Positions 1 to 12,462 of a stretch of 64,000 nucleotides of DNA are shown piece by piece. Within the stretch, counting starts at the first letter, position 1; each line of letters starts with the position of its first letter. Source of the DNA: Cycas panzhihuaensis (lineage: Eukaryota > Cycadophyta); contig CM041465.1 of assembly GCA_023213395.1 (NCBI GenBank), positions 201,073,741-201,137,740 on the forward strand. Direction: 5' to 3'. The position numbers and the translations under genes were made by a program. The notes under the pieces are model-generated. The model made no database searches. It was not told where the DNA came from and worked only from the letters and a program-made list of their open reading frames with translations.

Positions 1-127
1 TGTGTTAGTTTACTTTAATCCTACTAGCAAGGCAATTATGAATGTTATTTCTTCTTCTTCTTTTTCTTCAATTTATTCTTTACTGTAGTTGCTCATGGGT
101 CTTTTCCCTCTCTTAATATTTTCTCTC

Positions 128-983
128 CTCTAAGGACATTGATAGGGATAATGTCCTAACTATCCATAATGATAACATACACTGAACGCTCTACAAGTAC
201 TAGCGAAATATTCATATCTGCCACAATTAAAACATATCTTAGACTCTTGACTTCATCTGTGTCCTTTGTTATCTAAATAATGACCATAAGAAAAACTCCT
301 AGAATCTGAAGTCCATCTCCTTACACATATCTAACTTCGTCCTCAAGATCCCATATTTAATCTAGAAGTAAATGCATCTTCTAGTTCTGTTGAATCTTTG
401 TATCTCCTATTTCTTTATTCCTATCTAAGCAGTATTCCATTCAATTAATCAAGGGTTATTGTATCAATCTCATTACTATTTATGGTAGTATTGATGGTTA
501 TATCAAAAATATTTGGCAATTTGTTGGCTACCATCTAAATAAGTTCTAGTATAGGTAAAACTTCTCTAACACTTAGAAGTCCATTTCTAAATGAAGTAAC
601 CTTATGTATAAAATCAGTCATTGTTTCATGCTCTTTTATATGTAACTTGTATAATTCTTCCTTTAGAGCAAATATCTGAGCCTTATTTTTCTAACCAAAT
701 AGATTTTTAAAACATTTCCAAATAGTCGAGGTTGAGGTCAGTTTTTCTACGTATACCAAAAGAGGGTTGGATACAGATAATTTAAGAATAATTACTCCTA
801 CATTATCTCTTTCCAACAACTGGGTAGGGCTATACTAGCATATTCAGGCTTGGTTTCAGTTCTAAGAGTAATATTCCAAGCATTTCGAGCTCTAAGTAGA
901 GTTTCAATCTTTATTTTCTAGATATAATAGTTACTATCAGTGAGTTTGTCTTATTTAGAAAGACCATAAAGTGGAGTAGCCAT
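128..983 (-). pseudogene. Ty1-copia gag remnant (UBN2-type)
   Basis: The minus-strand translation starts at the ATG at 981-983 with MATPLYGLSK and DKLTDSNYY, the usual opening of plant copia Gag proteins. A UBN2-like block around 700-450 reads KEELYKLHIKEHETMTDF and then NGLLSV. A zinc knuckle at about 186-228 reads CFNCGRYEYFASTC, where the expected His is Tyr, one C-to-T change. Several stops and frame changes make it non-functional. Gag would package element RNA in cytoplasmic virus-like particles. Pol and the 3' LTR would lie left of the window. The family call is confident; the ends are approximate. Confidence 0.8.
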
Positions 984-1636
984 TATTAATAAAGAGAGAG
1001 AAGTTTAAACTGGTATGACCATACAATTATATGGATTTTTGTACAAAACCCTAAGTGTATGGACAAAGACAAAAGGTATCTCAAAAGATAGTCCTTTTCA
1101 TCATCTACTCAGACCTAAAGTCAGTTTTATGAAAAAGCTTTTTGTTTGAGAGAAAATAGCCTTGAAAGGGTTGGATGGGCGCCTAGGGTTTAAGCTTATT
1201 TTGGCTTAAATCCACCAAATCTCTTTGAAAAACCAAACAAAATTTGTTCCAAACATTTAATAATAGAGATTCAAAGATTTTGGAATAATTTTTACCTAGA
1301 TTCAGGCTCGATTTTGACTCCAATTAATTTTTCCTATTTAATCCTATGTAAACTTGTCTTTGTCTGATTTAACCTCTAAAATGGCTTCAAACGTCTTCAA
1401 CTTAGTAGAAAAGGTTGGCAAGCATCCTTTGATCTACCTATCCACTAAATTTTGTCTCATTCTAAAGATTTCAAACATTTGACATCTGTATGGTTTCTGT
1501 ACAGTTCTGTACGTAGTTAATTAATACTCTTCTTTTGTACTAGAGAGCCTTCCAAACTTGTCTTCCTTCTTGAACCCTTGAATTATCTTCAAGAATTAGA
1601 ATTTCCTCTTTTAAATAAATAGTTGCAACTAAACAT
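984..1636 (-). other. Leader between primer site and gag of the edge copia element
   Basis: Untranslated leader of the minus-strand copia element, between its primer-binding site and gag ATG. No open frame or other recognisable feature is seen. Confidence 0.5.
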
Positions 1637-1648
1637 ACTCTGACACCA
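1637..1648 (-). other. Primer-binding site (initiator-Met tRNA type)
   Basis: The minus strand reads TGGTGTCAGAGT, one or two transitions from the canonical copia primer site TGGTATCAGAGC. It abuts the LTR that begins TGTTAAC at 1649. Confidence 0.7.
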
Positions 1649-1890
1649 TGTTAACTTAAATCAAGGAGACATCAGGTTGATAAGAGTCCATGATCTTTAT
1701 TGAGAGGATGATCTTTTTAAATACATGATTATACTTATAATCGTTATGACATGATGTGTAACCAACCTTTGAGGATATGACACATGTCTCATTTACATGT
1801 ATAAGTTACATAATTAATTATTCTTAGATAAAACATTACCTCCTAATATTTTTCTCCATAAGAGAGTGTCCCTCCATTAGCCAACATAAC
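1649..1890 (-). repeat. Probable 5' LTR of the edge copia element
   Basis: The sequence starts with TGTTAAC right after the primer site, as an LTR end should (TAACA on the minus strand). Its partner lies outside the window, so the right edge, where chromovirus-like coding begins, is only an estimate. Confidence 0.5.
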
Positions 1891-1904
1891 CTAAAAATTT
1901 TTGA

Positions 1905-2900
1905 CAAGAAATGGAAAACAGTTGAGTTCTTCAATAAGTTTTCAGTTAATAAAATTGTGAGTTCTCCTAGAATCTATGAGGATGACCACTTTTATTTTCT
2001 TGATGTACGTAATAAGTTTGAGTGCTTATGGGGCTATAATTCTATTAAGGGCATATACAAATATAGTAGCAACATCTTTGTTTTCCTCCATGGGTGGGTC
2101 ATAGCCATTATTTTCTTATTTTAAGGGGACTTCTTCTTTTGGTTTATCATCATAGGAATCCCTAATAATAAATAAGTGTTGTTTAGGACACTCATGTTCA
2201 TTGTTTCACTTTTGAATGCAATAAAAACATAATCCTTTCAACTATTTTTTATCCATCTCACTTGGGATGTCATTCGTCACATACTAGGAACTTGAGATTA
2301 TGGTCACTTTTCTAGGAACATTTGTGGAAGGAATTAAGATACCTCATTTTTGACTTTGATATATCTAGCAAAATTAATAGTTATAGAGATGCTATTAAAT
2401 TTTAGGAGTTGTAACTTGTGTCTGATGTCATCTTGTAACCCACTAATGTATAACTCAAGTAATTTATCCTCACAAAGACCATCATCCCTTATGGAGAGAT
2501 GTTGGTATTCTATTATATAAGCTAAAATAGTACCCTCCTATCTAACTTTAGCTAACCAGTTGAAGTGGTCATGATCTCAGGTACTATCATATTGAGTTGT
2601 AAGGTCCTTGACAAAACCCTCCCATTGATAACTGAGCTTGCCAATTATTTTTATAACCCATTAGTATCATAGGTAGGGTTCAGTTTCCATGTGTAGAGAG
2701 GCAAGAGGGATCTTTTCATTAGCTCAAACCTGGTGAAGAGAAAAGTATTATTCCATTTGAGATACCTAGGTGCATACATCTGTGCCATTGAATTTCTTGA
2801 TTTCCACCTTAGGAAGGAACTTAGGACATAAGCATCTACTTTCATTATCTTCATCTTTCTTATTGAAGTGGCCCTCACTTATGTGAGTAGTATTATTGAA
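1905..2900 (-). pseudogene. Ty3-gypsy chromovirus gag remnant
   Basis: Minus-strand reading gives a gypsy Gag. The N-terminal part at about 2878-2651 reads YLKWNNTFLFTRFELMK. The middle contains DLTTQYDSTIPE and then ELYISGLQDDIRHKLQLL. A zinc knuckle at about 2188-2229 has the chromovirus spacing CFYC-x7-HEC, with one residue turned into TGA where Trp is expected. Gag coats the element RNA. Several stops show it is dead. Pol would follow to the left, but copia sequence is found there instead, so the element is truncated at about 1.9 kb. Its leader resembles those of the chromoviruses at 18-24 kb and 46-61 kb. Confidence 0.75.
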
Positions 2901-3946
2901 TTCAATCTTTTCTTTAAACTTGTAATGGTTGTTTCCTTCTTTAGAAAGTTTTATGGTTATAAGCTATAATATTACCCTTTTAAATTTTTTATTGAAGTTA
3001 GTTTAAATTTATAATATATCTCCTCAAAATTGTATAGCAACATCATTGAGATCTTGAGTCTAGTTCAGGTTCACTTAGGGGCCATTTATTTACCAAGCCT
3101 AAGTTGAATCCTAGTTGGTAAATATGAACAAAAAGGGTTTGATGAGGTCTTTACTAATGTTTTATAATACATATATTCTTTTTTTCTTTTTTTCCTTAGT
3201 CACTTATAATTGACTAACTAATTGACCGACTGCATGTGTATGAACTAATGATAAACTAGTTGGACACAATAGGTTTTATAGACTGATGATGATTGACTCA
3301 TAGATTAACTAAGTATGTATAGACCACTAATAGACTGACTAAGTACACTAGGTCTAGGACTGTTTGATTTATATGCCCTCTAATATATTGATCATAATCA
3401 TAAACAATATCAACTTATAGAGGCTAACACTCTGCTCTATAGCAATACTACCCTGTCTTTAGGATATGTAGAAACTAACTTCTCAAGGCTAATTACTTAC
3501 TAGTGATTATAAATTATAGATGATAGACAGGTTTCCTATGGTTACCTATACTAAGAAAGCCTACCTAGGAGGTCCTCTTATATACTTGTAGGTACATAGA
3601 GGTATAATTCTATAACCAAGTTCTATCTAATGTTTGGTTCAAGAGTGTGATCTCTAGTTCTTCACATAAGGGGTGAAAAAGCCAAGATACACTTAGCTCA
3701 AAATGATAGTTCCTTATGATATTTATAGATCCCTAACATAGGGTCCTTATCTAAATATAGAGTAAAACTACCCAATGCAAATGCCATAGTAATTACTCAA
3801 TTATAGTGTTGCCTACCCCCTAAAAAGTAGAAGTAATTGAGTAAAAATTTAAAATAAGAATAAATATTAACAAGAATGAAAACTAATAGAAAAATAAAAC
3901 TAATTATTTAATACATTTGCCTCTCCTATAGGCCATGGATCAACTA
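2901..3946 (-). other. Chromovirus 5' leader
   Basis: Non-coding leader between gag and primer site. The stretch about 3530-3640 (cctcttatatacttgtaggt and the following bases) matches about 60620-60690 in another chromovirus copy, which supports common family membership. Confidence 0.55.
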
Positions 3947-3957
3947 CTTTGATACCA
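3947..3957 (-). other. Primer-binding site of a chromovirus
   Basis: Minus strand TGGTATCAAAG, an initiator-Met type primer site. A second TGGTATC-like block follows within 20 bases, inside or at the edge of the LTR. Confidence 0.6.
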
Positions 3958-4370
3958 CTTGGTACGATACCACTTCTTTAATGATAACATCATACTAGCA
4001 CAATACCTAAATAATACCAAAAGGGAGCACTTGTATTGTAATACCCTTCAAGGGGGAAACTTCTTAATTACATATAATAATAATGATATTTAAGATACTA
4101 CACTCTAAGGATTACATAAATATATATAGGGCTCTGTAGTTGCTACACCACCTCTCACTTATGCATGTGGGATATTACATCAATATATATAGGGCTCTAT
4201 GGCCACTACACAATCTCTTACATATGCATATGATACTAAGAAGAGAGAAAAAGTAAAAGAAATAGAAGTTATAAGAGAAGATAAGAAAGATAAGAAGTAG
4301 AAGATGTAAGAGAATATAAAAGAAGGTAAGTTAGGGGTTGGATCCCTAATATATATTCTCATCTATAGCA
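3958..4370 (-). repeat. Probable 5' LTR of the truncated chromovirus
   Basis: AT-rich, gene-less sequence on the 5' side of the primer site, extending to where plus-strand gypsy coding begins. It contains a 63-bp tandem duplication. No partner LTR is in the window, so the ends are inferred. Confidence 0.45.
4111..4236. repeat. 63-bp tandem duplication
   Basis: Two copies begin attacat at 4111 and 4174. Both continue with aatatatatagggctct, a divergent middle and then a tatgcat-type block. They lie inside the probable LTR. Confidence 0.75.
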
Positions 4371-4374
4371 TGAG

Positions 4375-6190
4375 AATGACCATCTGCACTCACCATTTAG
4401 AGAAAACACTAAAAATTTTGACTAAATACCAATTATATACCAAACTCTCTAAATGCGAGTTTAATAGGTCTAAACTATAATACTTTGGATATATTATCTC
4501 TATGAATTATATTCAAGGTCAACCCTAATAAGATAGTGGTTATTATAAACTAGTTAAACCCAAAAAACCTTGCCTAGTTATGTACTTTCTTATAGTTTAC
4601 AAGATTCTATAGGTGGTTTGTTTAAAATTATGCAACCTTAATGGAACCATTAACCAATTTACTCCATATAGATTCTTTCCAATGGTCACCCACTACTAAT
4701 GATGACTTTATTCATCTTAAAAAAGTCATATCCTCCACTCTGGTCTTAGCCACACCAAACTTCTCTTAATCATTCTAACTAAAATGTGATGTTTTAGGTT
4801 TTGACTTGGGTATAATACTTATACAAAATCTACACCCAATTACTTTTGAAAGCCAAAAACTTAAATACCATGAGTGTAGGTTATTAACCTACTAAAAAGA
4901 AATGAAGGCCATTCTCCATCCCATTTGAGAAATAGAGATAACATCTAATTGGATCATAATTTACTATCCTAACTAATCACCATAACCTCTGTTACCTATT
5001 AGACCAACTTGTTCTATCCAAGGAATAAGTCAAATGGGTTGAGCGCCTTTAAGTTTTTGGCTTCACAATTACTTATAAGAAAGGCCAAGATAGTGTAGTG
5101 GTAATTGCTCTTTCTTGTCTCTTAAGTGACCCACCCCTCATTCCTTCACAACAATCCTCCGGTCATATTATCTCCTCATCCCATCCTATATGGGTATAAG
5201 ACCTAGCTCAAGAAAATTAGTCCTAACTAAATTATGACAAATGACCCAAAAACTTTCATCGTAAAAAAATTTGATCCATATGAAATAATCTCCTTTTATA
5301 TAGAAACCACATATTTGTCCACTCAACCTTTAACTTTATTCCTCAAATCTTAGTAGCTTATTGGTCTACTCCATTAGGAGGATATTCTAAATGTAATAAA
5401 AAATAGTAGCAAATTTATTAGTACTTCTTTTATCCATATATGAAATCATCCATTCTAATATTTATTTCATAATATGATATGTATTAGCTTAATAAAGTTG
5501 ATACTAAAGCCCAACTAGGTTTATTACAACTACTACATATTCTATAAGAGAAATAGAAAGATATTACCATGGGCTTCATTACAAGTCTACATCTATATAT
5601 TTGGTATGAATCCATATTGGTGGTTATTAACTATTTGACAAAATACATACTTTTTATTAGTCCACATTTCGTATAAAGCATCATGTATTACAAATCTGTA
5701 CCTCCAAACAATATTTTGTTTGTATGACTCTCTGTCAACTATCACATATGATCAAGATCTAAAGTTCACTAGTTCCTTTTAGTAAGAGCTCTTTTGAGCC
5801 TCAAGTACATCACTCAATATGAGTTCTTCATATCACCACCAAATGGATGGCCAATCAAAAATTCTTAATAAAACATTAAAAACTTACTTATATTATTATG
5901 CATTTGAGCACTAGATAAGATGTTCATTATGGCTAGCCCTGGTAAAATATTGACATAATTTGTCTCACCACTCAACCATAAGGATGTCTCCATTTATGGC
6001 CCTTTATGGTTACCATCCACCATCCTACCATACGCTAGCAACTAACCTTCACATTGTGCCTATTCAATAAAAACTACAACATATGGACCAAATTCTAAAC
6101 ACCCTTATGTAAAATCTAATTGTAGCCTAGAATCAAGCATGCAAGTTCTTTAAAATTGGCTCCATAATACTATGTTAAAAGAGGAGGAAT
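4375..6190 (+). pseudogene. Ty3-gypsy pol remnant: RT, RNase H, integrase
   Basis: The plus strand carries the downstream half of gypsy Pol. The end of RT reads QLYAKLSKCEFNRSKL then YFGYIIS at about 4435-4500. The tether/RNase H segment at about 4575-4950 includes FYRWFV-like residues and NLLHIDSFQW. Integrase at about 5560-5880 has ESILVVINYLTKYILF and YHHQMDGQS, the end of the integrase core. Pol copies element RNA into DNA and integrates it. Upstream RT with its catalytic motif, protease and gag are missing, and many stops and frame shifts are present. This is a 5'-truncated fragment abutting an LTR of opposite orientation. Confidence 0.8.
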
Positions 6191-7466
6191 GCACCATAGC
6201 CATATGTAGATAAAACCCATGAGGGTTTTTACATATAAAAATACTATGGAGAGGTTTTGCATGTTCATGTAACTTAAAGATGGAGGCCATTATAAATGTC
6301 TTATTTTTTAGGATTTGTTTCCATTATAGGATATTCTTCATTAAACTCTACCATTTTTATTCATATGTAATATTATTGGAAGATTGAATGGTGGTTAATA
6401 TGATGAGTATATAATTTTCTTAAACCCTTGTTTGGAATAATTAAGTAAAAGCATGAATATATTAAAGAAAAAGATCTGAGGCACTAAGTATAAACTTTGA
6501 AATATAGACAACGATGCCCATATGGCTACATAAAGATAGAGACAAAAGTGTGAAGAAAGTTCATAGTATGAAACCCATGATGCAAATGCCATGAAATATA
6601 GCATCTCAGATTACATTATAGGTTTATGATATATTGAAGAGATAAATCATGGACATCCTAGGTTTCATAGAACCATAGTAAATTATTAGACCATAAGATG
6701 CCAAACCCTTACAAAGTAGAGATTGTATACAAAGTGATATGCTACCACCATGAATGATGAGATGTAGATTCCATTAAAACCATAGGTAGCCATTAGATAT
6801 AAATACAAATGTGTTAAGGATCATATCCCATAGAGGACAATTTACAAATATCTCATATCAAATATAATAAAGCAAACTAGATGTAGATTATAAAACAACA
6901 AAAAAGGAATACAACATGACAACATGCAAATGAAGATAATTCCAAATGGAAAAATGTTTTGTGAGCAATTTTATTTTTTCTAAAATTTAAATTGCATTAA
7001 ATTAAATTACATAAAATTTGCAGTATTCCCCATAGTATTGAAATTAGTCATATATAAAATTTTAGGTAACTGAATAGTCAAGTGAAAAGGGTTAAGCTTA
7101 AATTTTCTACCCAATGTCAAATTTTAGTAAATATATTCATTGTTTTTGCTATAATTTTTTATGTGAAATTAGATTTTAGATTTGTTAATTTCATTGGAAA
7201 GTATATTTTATTGGATTAGAAATGACTATACTTACATATACCTATTTAATGCAATTTTAATATAGATTTTAAAGTTCAATTTTGATGTAAAGGTAAAAGT
7301 TTACTTTTATAGGTTCATTTTACAAAAAAATAATTTTGGCTTATTTTCACTTTAAATGGTAAAATATTAGTTTTAAGATTGGTGTGATATTTTTAGTTAT
7401 GTTTCTTGATAAAAATTTACTCAAAATGAGAAAATTTCTATTTTAACATTGTGAGAACTTATTTTT

Positions 7467-7511
<45 letters not shown>

Positions 7512-8215
7512 AATGTCATGCTAAAGCTTGTTAATTTGTATTTTCTTCAAAATGCCAATGTTAAAGTTGTTATTTCTAGTAGAAAAGATCTAATAATTCT
7601 GGCTAAAAGAGACAATGTTTAAAATTATTTCCTAGGCAAAGATAGTGATGTTTGAAGCTTAAAACTTGTTAGTTTCATATGCTAGTAACCTAGATCTTGT
7701 TTGGCTATATGACCCCACTTATAAGGGTCATAGGATTATTTATCCTATTATTAGGGTAATAATGACTTATTGGAAGAATCTAATTATAGGCTTGAAGACT
7801 TAAGATATTTTCTACTAAAACGTGAGTCATGAAAATTTTAAGTCTAAACAAGAAAATGTGAAGATCTCAAGTTTATCTAGCCATATAATTTAGTTTGTTC
7901 TTAAGATTTATGTTGTTTATGTAATGATGCCATAAAGTAAACCTTATATTTGCATGCATTCTATAAAGTTACAAGTGGAATGATTGATTATCCATGTGAA
8001 TTGATGATATTTGTTAACTATAAGGATACTTTATGATATTTTTTATTATAGCATATGACAAACTAATATGATGGGCCTCTATGTATTCCTATAGAGATTC
8101 TAAACTCATTATTAAGGATGGAGAAAATACCATATCCTTTAGTGCTATTTGATGAAAGATTTTCTTTTCAAAAGTAAATTGTTATAAATTAATAAAAATG
8201 AAGAATGAAGAAGTT
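6191..8215. other. Unassigned AT-rich sequence
   Basis: No coding signal, LTR pair or primer site was recognised on either strand. It is probably worn-out repeat. It holds the GA microsatellite listed separately. Confidence 0.5.
7468..7508. repeat. (GA)n microsatellite
   Basis: An almost pure run of GA dinucleotides with one interruption. Confidence 0.95.
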
Positions 8216-8578
8216 TGTTAGATGTAATATCTAATTACATGTTTTGTTATCCCTAATCCTATTTACACTCTCTCAATATCGTTATGAATTTTATAATATG
8301 GTTGCCTTAAACTATGTGTCATGTGGGGAAATATACTAGTACACAAAAGTTGACCTTGAGGGTTCTCACTTGAGATGAGATGTTCTATAAGTATGTATGT
8401 GATTCTTTCTAATAATTTGAAGCTTGGTCATTCTTTAACCAATCCAATATATATCATAATTATACATACTCATTCTTTTATGTCTTATCAATCCATCCTA
8501 CACTCATCTCATTATCCATTTATCATCAATTATTTAGTTTATTTACACAGTTTATCACTTTCACTTATTATCCCAACT
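8216..8578 (+). repeat. LTR, family A, copy 1
   Basis: Starts TGTTAGATGTAATATCTAAT and is followed two bases later by a primer site. The same LTR occurs at 37298-37633 and 40639-40977, with shared blocks such as gttgacc..gagggttctc. It looks like a 5' LTR, since primer site and leader follow. Its 3' partner was not found; the copia at 9797 is inserted downstream. Confidence 0.75.
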
Positions 8579-8581
8579 CTT

Positions 8582-8593
8582 TGGTATTAGAGC
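8582..8593 (+). other. Primer-binding site, family A copy 1
   Basis: TGGTATTAGAGC, one C-to-T change from the canonical initiator-Met primer site. Confidence 0.8.
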
Positions 8594-9122
8594 ATTCATC
8601 TCCAAATCCATCCTACTGGTATAAGAGTGAATACCACAACAAATATTATTGTATTAAAACCCAAGGTTCAATCCTTAGTAAGACAAATATTTTAGAGCCT
8701 ATTTTTTAGTATTTTTTAGAGCCATTAATATCATAATTTTGATGTCATATTGGATCCATTTTAGTATCTATTTTGACTTATTAAAATGTCCCTTTTTGAA
8801 GAGCCTTTTCAAGATTTCTAAGGGCTATTTTATCACAACTATATAGAATATTTTTAGGTTATTATACTATATTTTTCTAAATATTTTAAGGGTTATTTAT
8901 TACTATTTTTTTATTCATGTTAAAGGTTGTTTTAAAACTTTTGAAAAGCCATTTTTGAAGGTTATAAAATGAGGTTTATATGCAAAATAGAAAGTTTTGA
9001 TGTGTTTATTGTGATATTTTTTTACTAAGCATATGGGCTCTAAATTATAATGTGTTCAAGTTTTACTAATAGTTATAAATATGCATTCTATGAAGCCATT
9101 TCATGAAGTAAAAGATGGAGCA

Positions 9123-9170
9123 TATCAACCATAACTATAGGAGCTTATCAACCATAACTATAGGATTGAT
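9123..9170. repeat. 24-bp tandem duplication
   Basis: The block tatcaaccataactatagga occurs at 9123 and again at 9147. Confidence 0.9.
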
Positions 9171-9326
9171 CACCCTATAGAAGTAACTAATCTACTACTA
9201 GAAAAATAATGATAATAAATAAGGGATTTTATGGCTATTTGATTCCTCATTTTTTAGGGAATTGTGAGTGTCCCATTACTAGAGTTCACTACCAAAATGA
9301 GGGTTACAAAAAGCTCATCAAAATCC

Positions 9327-9328
<2 letters not shown>

Positions 9329-9385
<57 letters not shown>
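9329..9385. repeat. (TA)n microsatellite
   Basis: Uninterrupted TA run of about 28 units. Confidence 0.98.
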
Positions 9386-9393
<8 letters not shown>

Positions 9394-9796
9394 ATCTTAA
9401 AAAATTGATGTGTATATCTTAGTATTAAAAAATTATTATGTATCAATGTCTATAGGGTCTATTTTAGAGAGGGTGGAATGAAAATAAAAATGAGAAAAGT
9501 GTAAGGGTCTTTCTTTGCTTATTACCATCCCTTTAGAAGTATACTATAGAAGAAGGGAGATATATTATTTAGCTTGCCAAAAGAAATACATACTATTGTT
9601 TAGTCAAGAATATTTGTTCTTAGCATACATGCCTACAAAAATATTTATATATATGGTTATAAACCTTCAAGGGTTTCAAAAGAGGTCTATATATTGATGT
9701 TTTTATTTTTAAGGAGACTTGTTTGAGGGCCAAGTTGCAACATGCAAAGTAAAGGATAAGGCGAGGAAGTAGAGGGTTATAAAGTGCTATTATAGT

Positions 9797-10180
9797 TATT
9801 AAAACCATGTAATAGCACCTATTATTTATTATATTTCATGTAATTTATGTACATTGTATAATGTTAAGGTGACCCTTTATTAAAATTTAATCATGTTTTA
9901 TAATGTGATTGGGTCTACCTCATTTGTCACTTAGTCAGACTATTGTATCTCTCAAAATATTAGTGGGTTACCTATAAATTAAGCCTCGTACCATTGTATT
10001 GCACATTAGATTGTGATTAGTATGGAATCTCTACCCAAATAGAACTCTATGTGGTGACAAATTCACCCATACTTTATTCATTTGAGTTATTTATTTCACA
10101 TGTTTTATTGCATAGTTCTATTCTTTTACTTAATATATTGATCAAAGCATATGAATTCTTAGATCTTGTAGTATTTAACA
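9797..10180 (+). repeat. 5' LTR of copia element
   Basis: Aligns along its length with 13668-14057. It starts TATTAAAACC, a G-to-A change from the TGTTAAAACC of the partner, and ends TTTAACA. Confidence 0.9.
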
Positions 10181-10192
10181 TGGTATCAAATC
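10181..10192 (+). other. Primer-binding site of copia element
   Basis: TGGTATCAAATC directly follows the LTR; two transitions from TGGTATCAGAGC. Confidence 0.8.
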
Positions 10193-12462
10193 CATTTGTG
10201 CTTTGATTTAGTATTTTATTAGAGTAATACCGATAAACGAAGGCTCGTTCCTTCATGACAACACCATGTTTTCTCTCACTTCCTCAGTTTTCTCTTAAAA
10301 ATTCATGTATTCTATAGCATTAATATGAAGTGTGGCATTTTCTAGTAGATGTTAGACTCTTGTAGTGGATCCCAAGCTCATTTATAGATGTATGAGGTTT
10401 GGTTCCAGTTTTGTGAGGAAAAATAGAGAAAAAGCTTATTTCTATGTCACACCAACCCTAAACCTGCTCGTTTCTCTTTCTTGAAGTTATATTTCTCCTT
10501 CTAGTGGCCCTGCACCCTTATTTTCTACTTACTAAAATAGATTTAGATATATATTAGGCAATTTTAGGGTCCATTTAACTCAATTCTTCTTTGTTTGGCT
10601 CTTGTAACCCTTTAGCCTTCCATAGATATATTCTCCTCATTACAAGCTCGTTTCTCAAAAAATTTCATTCCATTGAATCCCTCTAATCTTTGTGTCCCTT
10701 GCACTGACATTTCACAACATTTTGAGATCATTTAGGCCCTCAACTTGCTCTTGCACCTCTCCATGGGTTGCCCTCTTCATGCATTGGCCAAATGAGCCTC
10801 TACGACTCTTATTTCATTAAAAAAACTTTATACTTTTTCAATGTAATTCAACTTTAGTTCATGAAATTAAATTTTATTTGATGTTTTATTTAAATCCAGG
10901 TCTTTAGCCCCATTATCTAGTCACATACATCACCCATATGACTCTCTTTTTTGCATAAAAGGGTGGATTTCAAAAGGGGCTCAACTACATTTGATCCTTT
11001 TTGCACTTTCAAAAAGAGATTAAGTTACTTTTGATTTATTTTTAAATCCGTAAGCCCCCTAGCTACATCAGTAGGTGGTCACATGCAGTCTGTAGGTGAT
11101 TAGGGGCCAGTTTTAGAAGGGGCCCATCCTCATTTAGACTTTATCATAAAAAGATATCCATATTATTTTGATAATATCTCAGCAATCGTAAGTCTAATTT
11201 ACAAACCATCTAGACCATTGAAAAGTAGATTTAGAGCTCTATAGTCTTAGAGCTAATTGAGCTAGATTTAGAGCCAAATTTTTAAAGATATAAATTTCTA
11301 AATTTGACCTTAGATTTTAAGCCTTTTTTCTTAATTTTTAAAGGCTTATTTTAGTTTCTTTGAAGTTCTTGTGTTACTTTAGGTTGTGGGTAATCTTTGT
11401 TCAACTTTCTAATTCTATTTTTTAAGGCTAATAAGTGTATGGTATTGTTTTTTTTATATGTATTACTCTTGGAAGTTTGATGTAGTTCTCTCTTGAGCTT
11501 GACCCATTAAAGAGCACTCTAAACCCATCTTTACTTTTTTATTTACTTTAGTTTCATCTTTATTTCAATTTTCACTTAAAAGGAACCTTGTGCTTATAAA
11601 AAACTTACATTAAAATTAATCCTTTCACATTAAAAAGATAATTTCTGAATTGAATCTCTCATTTCTAGCCTTGCAAGGGGAATAATTAGGACCCCTAAAG
11701 TTACCACCCAACCCATGCCATTGGTGTACTTTAATTTACTAAGGAAACCATTATCTATTAGGTGTATTAGGTGGAAAACTTAGGTGTTGACCCTTTCTTA
11801 TTAGAGTTTGGAAACCATGCTAGACTTGGAGGTGGTGATTACCTTAGTTAGATAAGTTCTCACTGCTAGATTTATTATTGGGTAATAAGTCTAGTGTAGG
11901 TGGAAAAATAAATTAAACAGGGTCTTAAACCTTCTTTGTAACCCACATACTAAGATATATCGAGCCTTTGAGCCCACTTATCAATATAAATCTTCCCTTG
12001 CCCCTAAAAAATAGGCCTATAAACCTTATTAAATTGTAAAGAGAATTAAGGTCATTTAATACAAATACCCTAGATTCTATGGCTAAGATTTATGCCTTGG
12101 ATGTCCCTCTCATGCAGCCCATTTTAGGGTTTTTTCTTATGATGTAATGTAACGTATTGTGATGGGGGCGGTAGCTGGTTGTTGTTCTTGAGAGTACTCT
12201 ACTACTAAGATGTATTGTTTCTCCATTCTAAAGCAATAAAGATCAATACCTTTCCTGTGTGGATGTTTCCCTAGCACACTTCTAGGGTTTTACCACGTTA
12301 TATCAGGTGCATATGTGATGTTTCGCTTGTATATTAATGTTATTGTATTATCTTTGTTTTTAGAACTTGTATGTTAAATCTTAGTTTCAATTCCTATTAC
12401 TAGTTATAAAATAGTTCAGATCTTGTGGCAGTTTAAGGTTTAAGACCTTGTATTCTCAACAT
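10193..12462 (+). other. Internal non-coding region of copia element
   Basis: No gag or integrase is seen. At about 11050-11100 lies a block (agccccct..gtaggtggtcacatg) also found at 34511-34545 in an unrelated-looking LTR element. At about 12115-12310 the text (tttagggtttttt..gtggatg..ttttaccacgtta) resembles the promoter/terminator part of plant copia LTRs, and may be a remnant of another LTR. Confidence 0.45.

Larger units (their letters stand above)
8594..9796 (+). other. Family A leader, interrupted by a copia insertion
   Basis: Non-coding sequence that resembles the leader after the LTR at 37298: both contain tttttagagcca and a ttttcaag..aagggctattttatca-like block. It ends where the copia element starts at 9797. 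It also holds a 24-bp duplication and a TA microsatellite. Confidence 0.55.

Noticed and set aside
8375-8590. 71-codon frame on the plus strand
   Set aside because: Falls entirely inside the family-A LTR and is not kept in the other two LTR copies.
9209-9400. 63-codon open frame ending in an Ile-Tyr repeat
   Set aside because: Most of it is the (TA)n microsatellite translated; no protein-like content.
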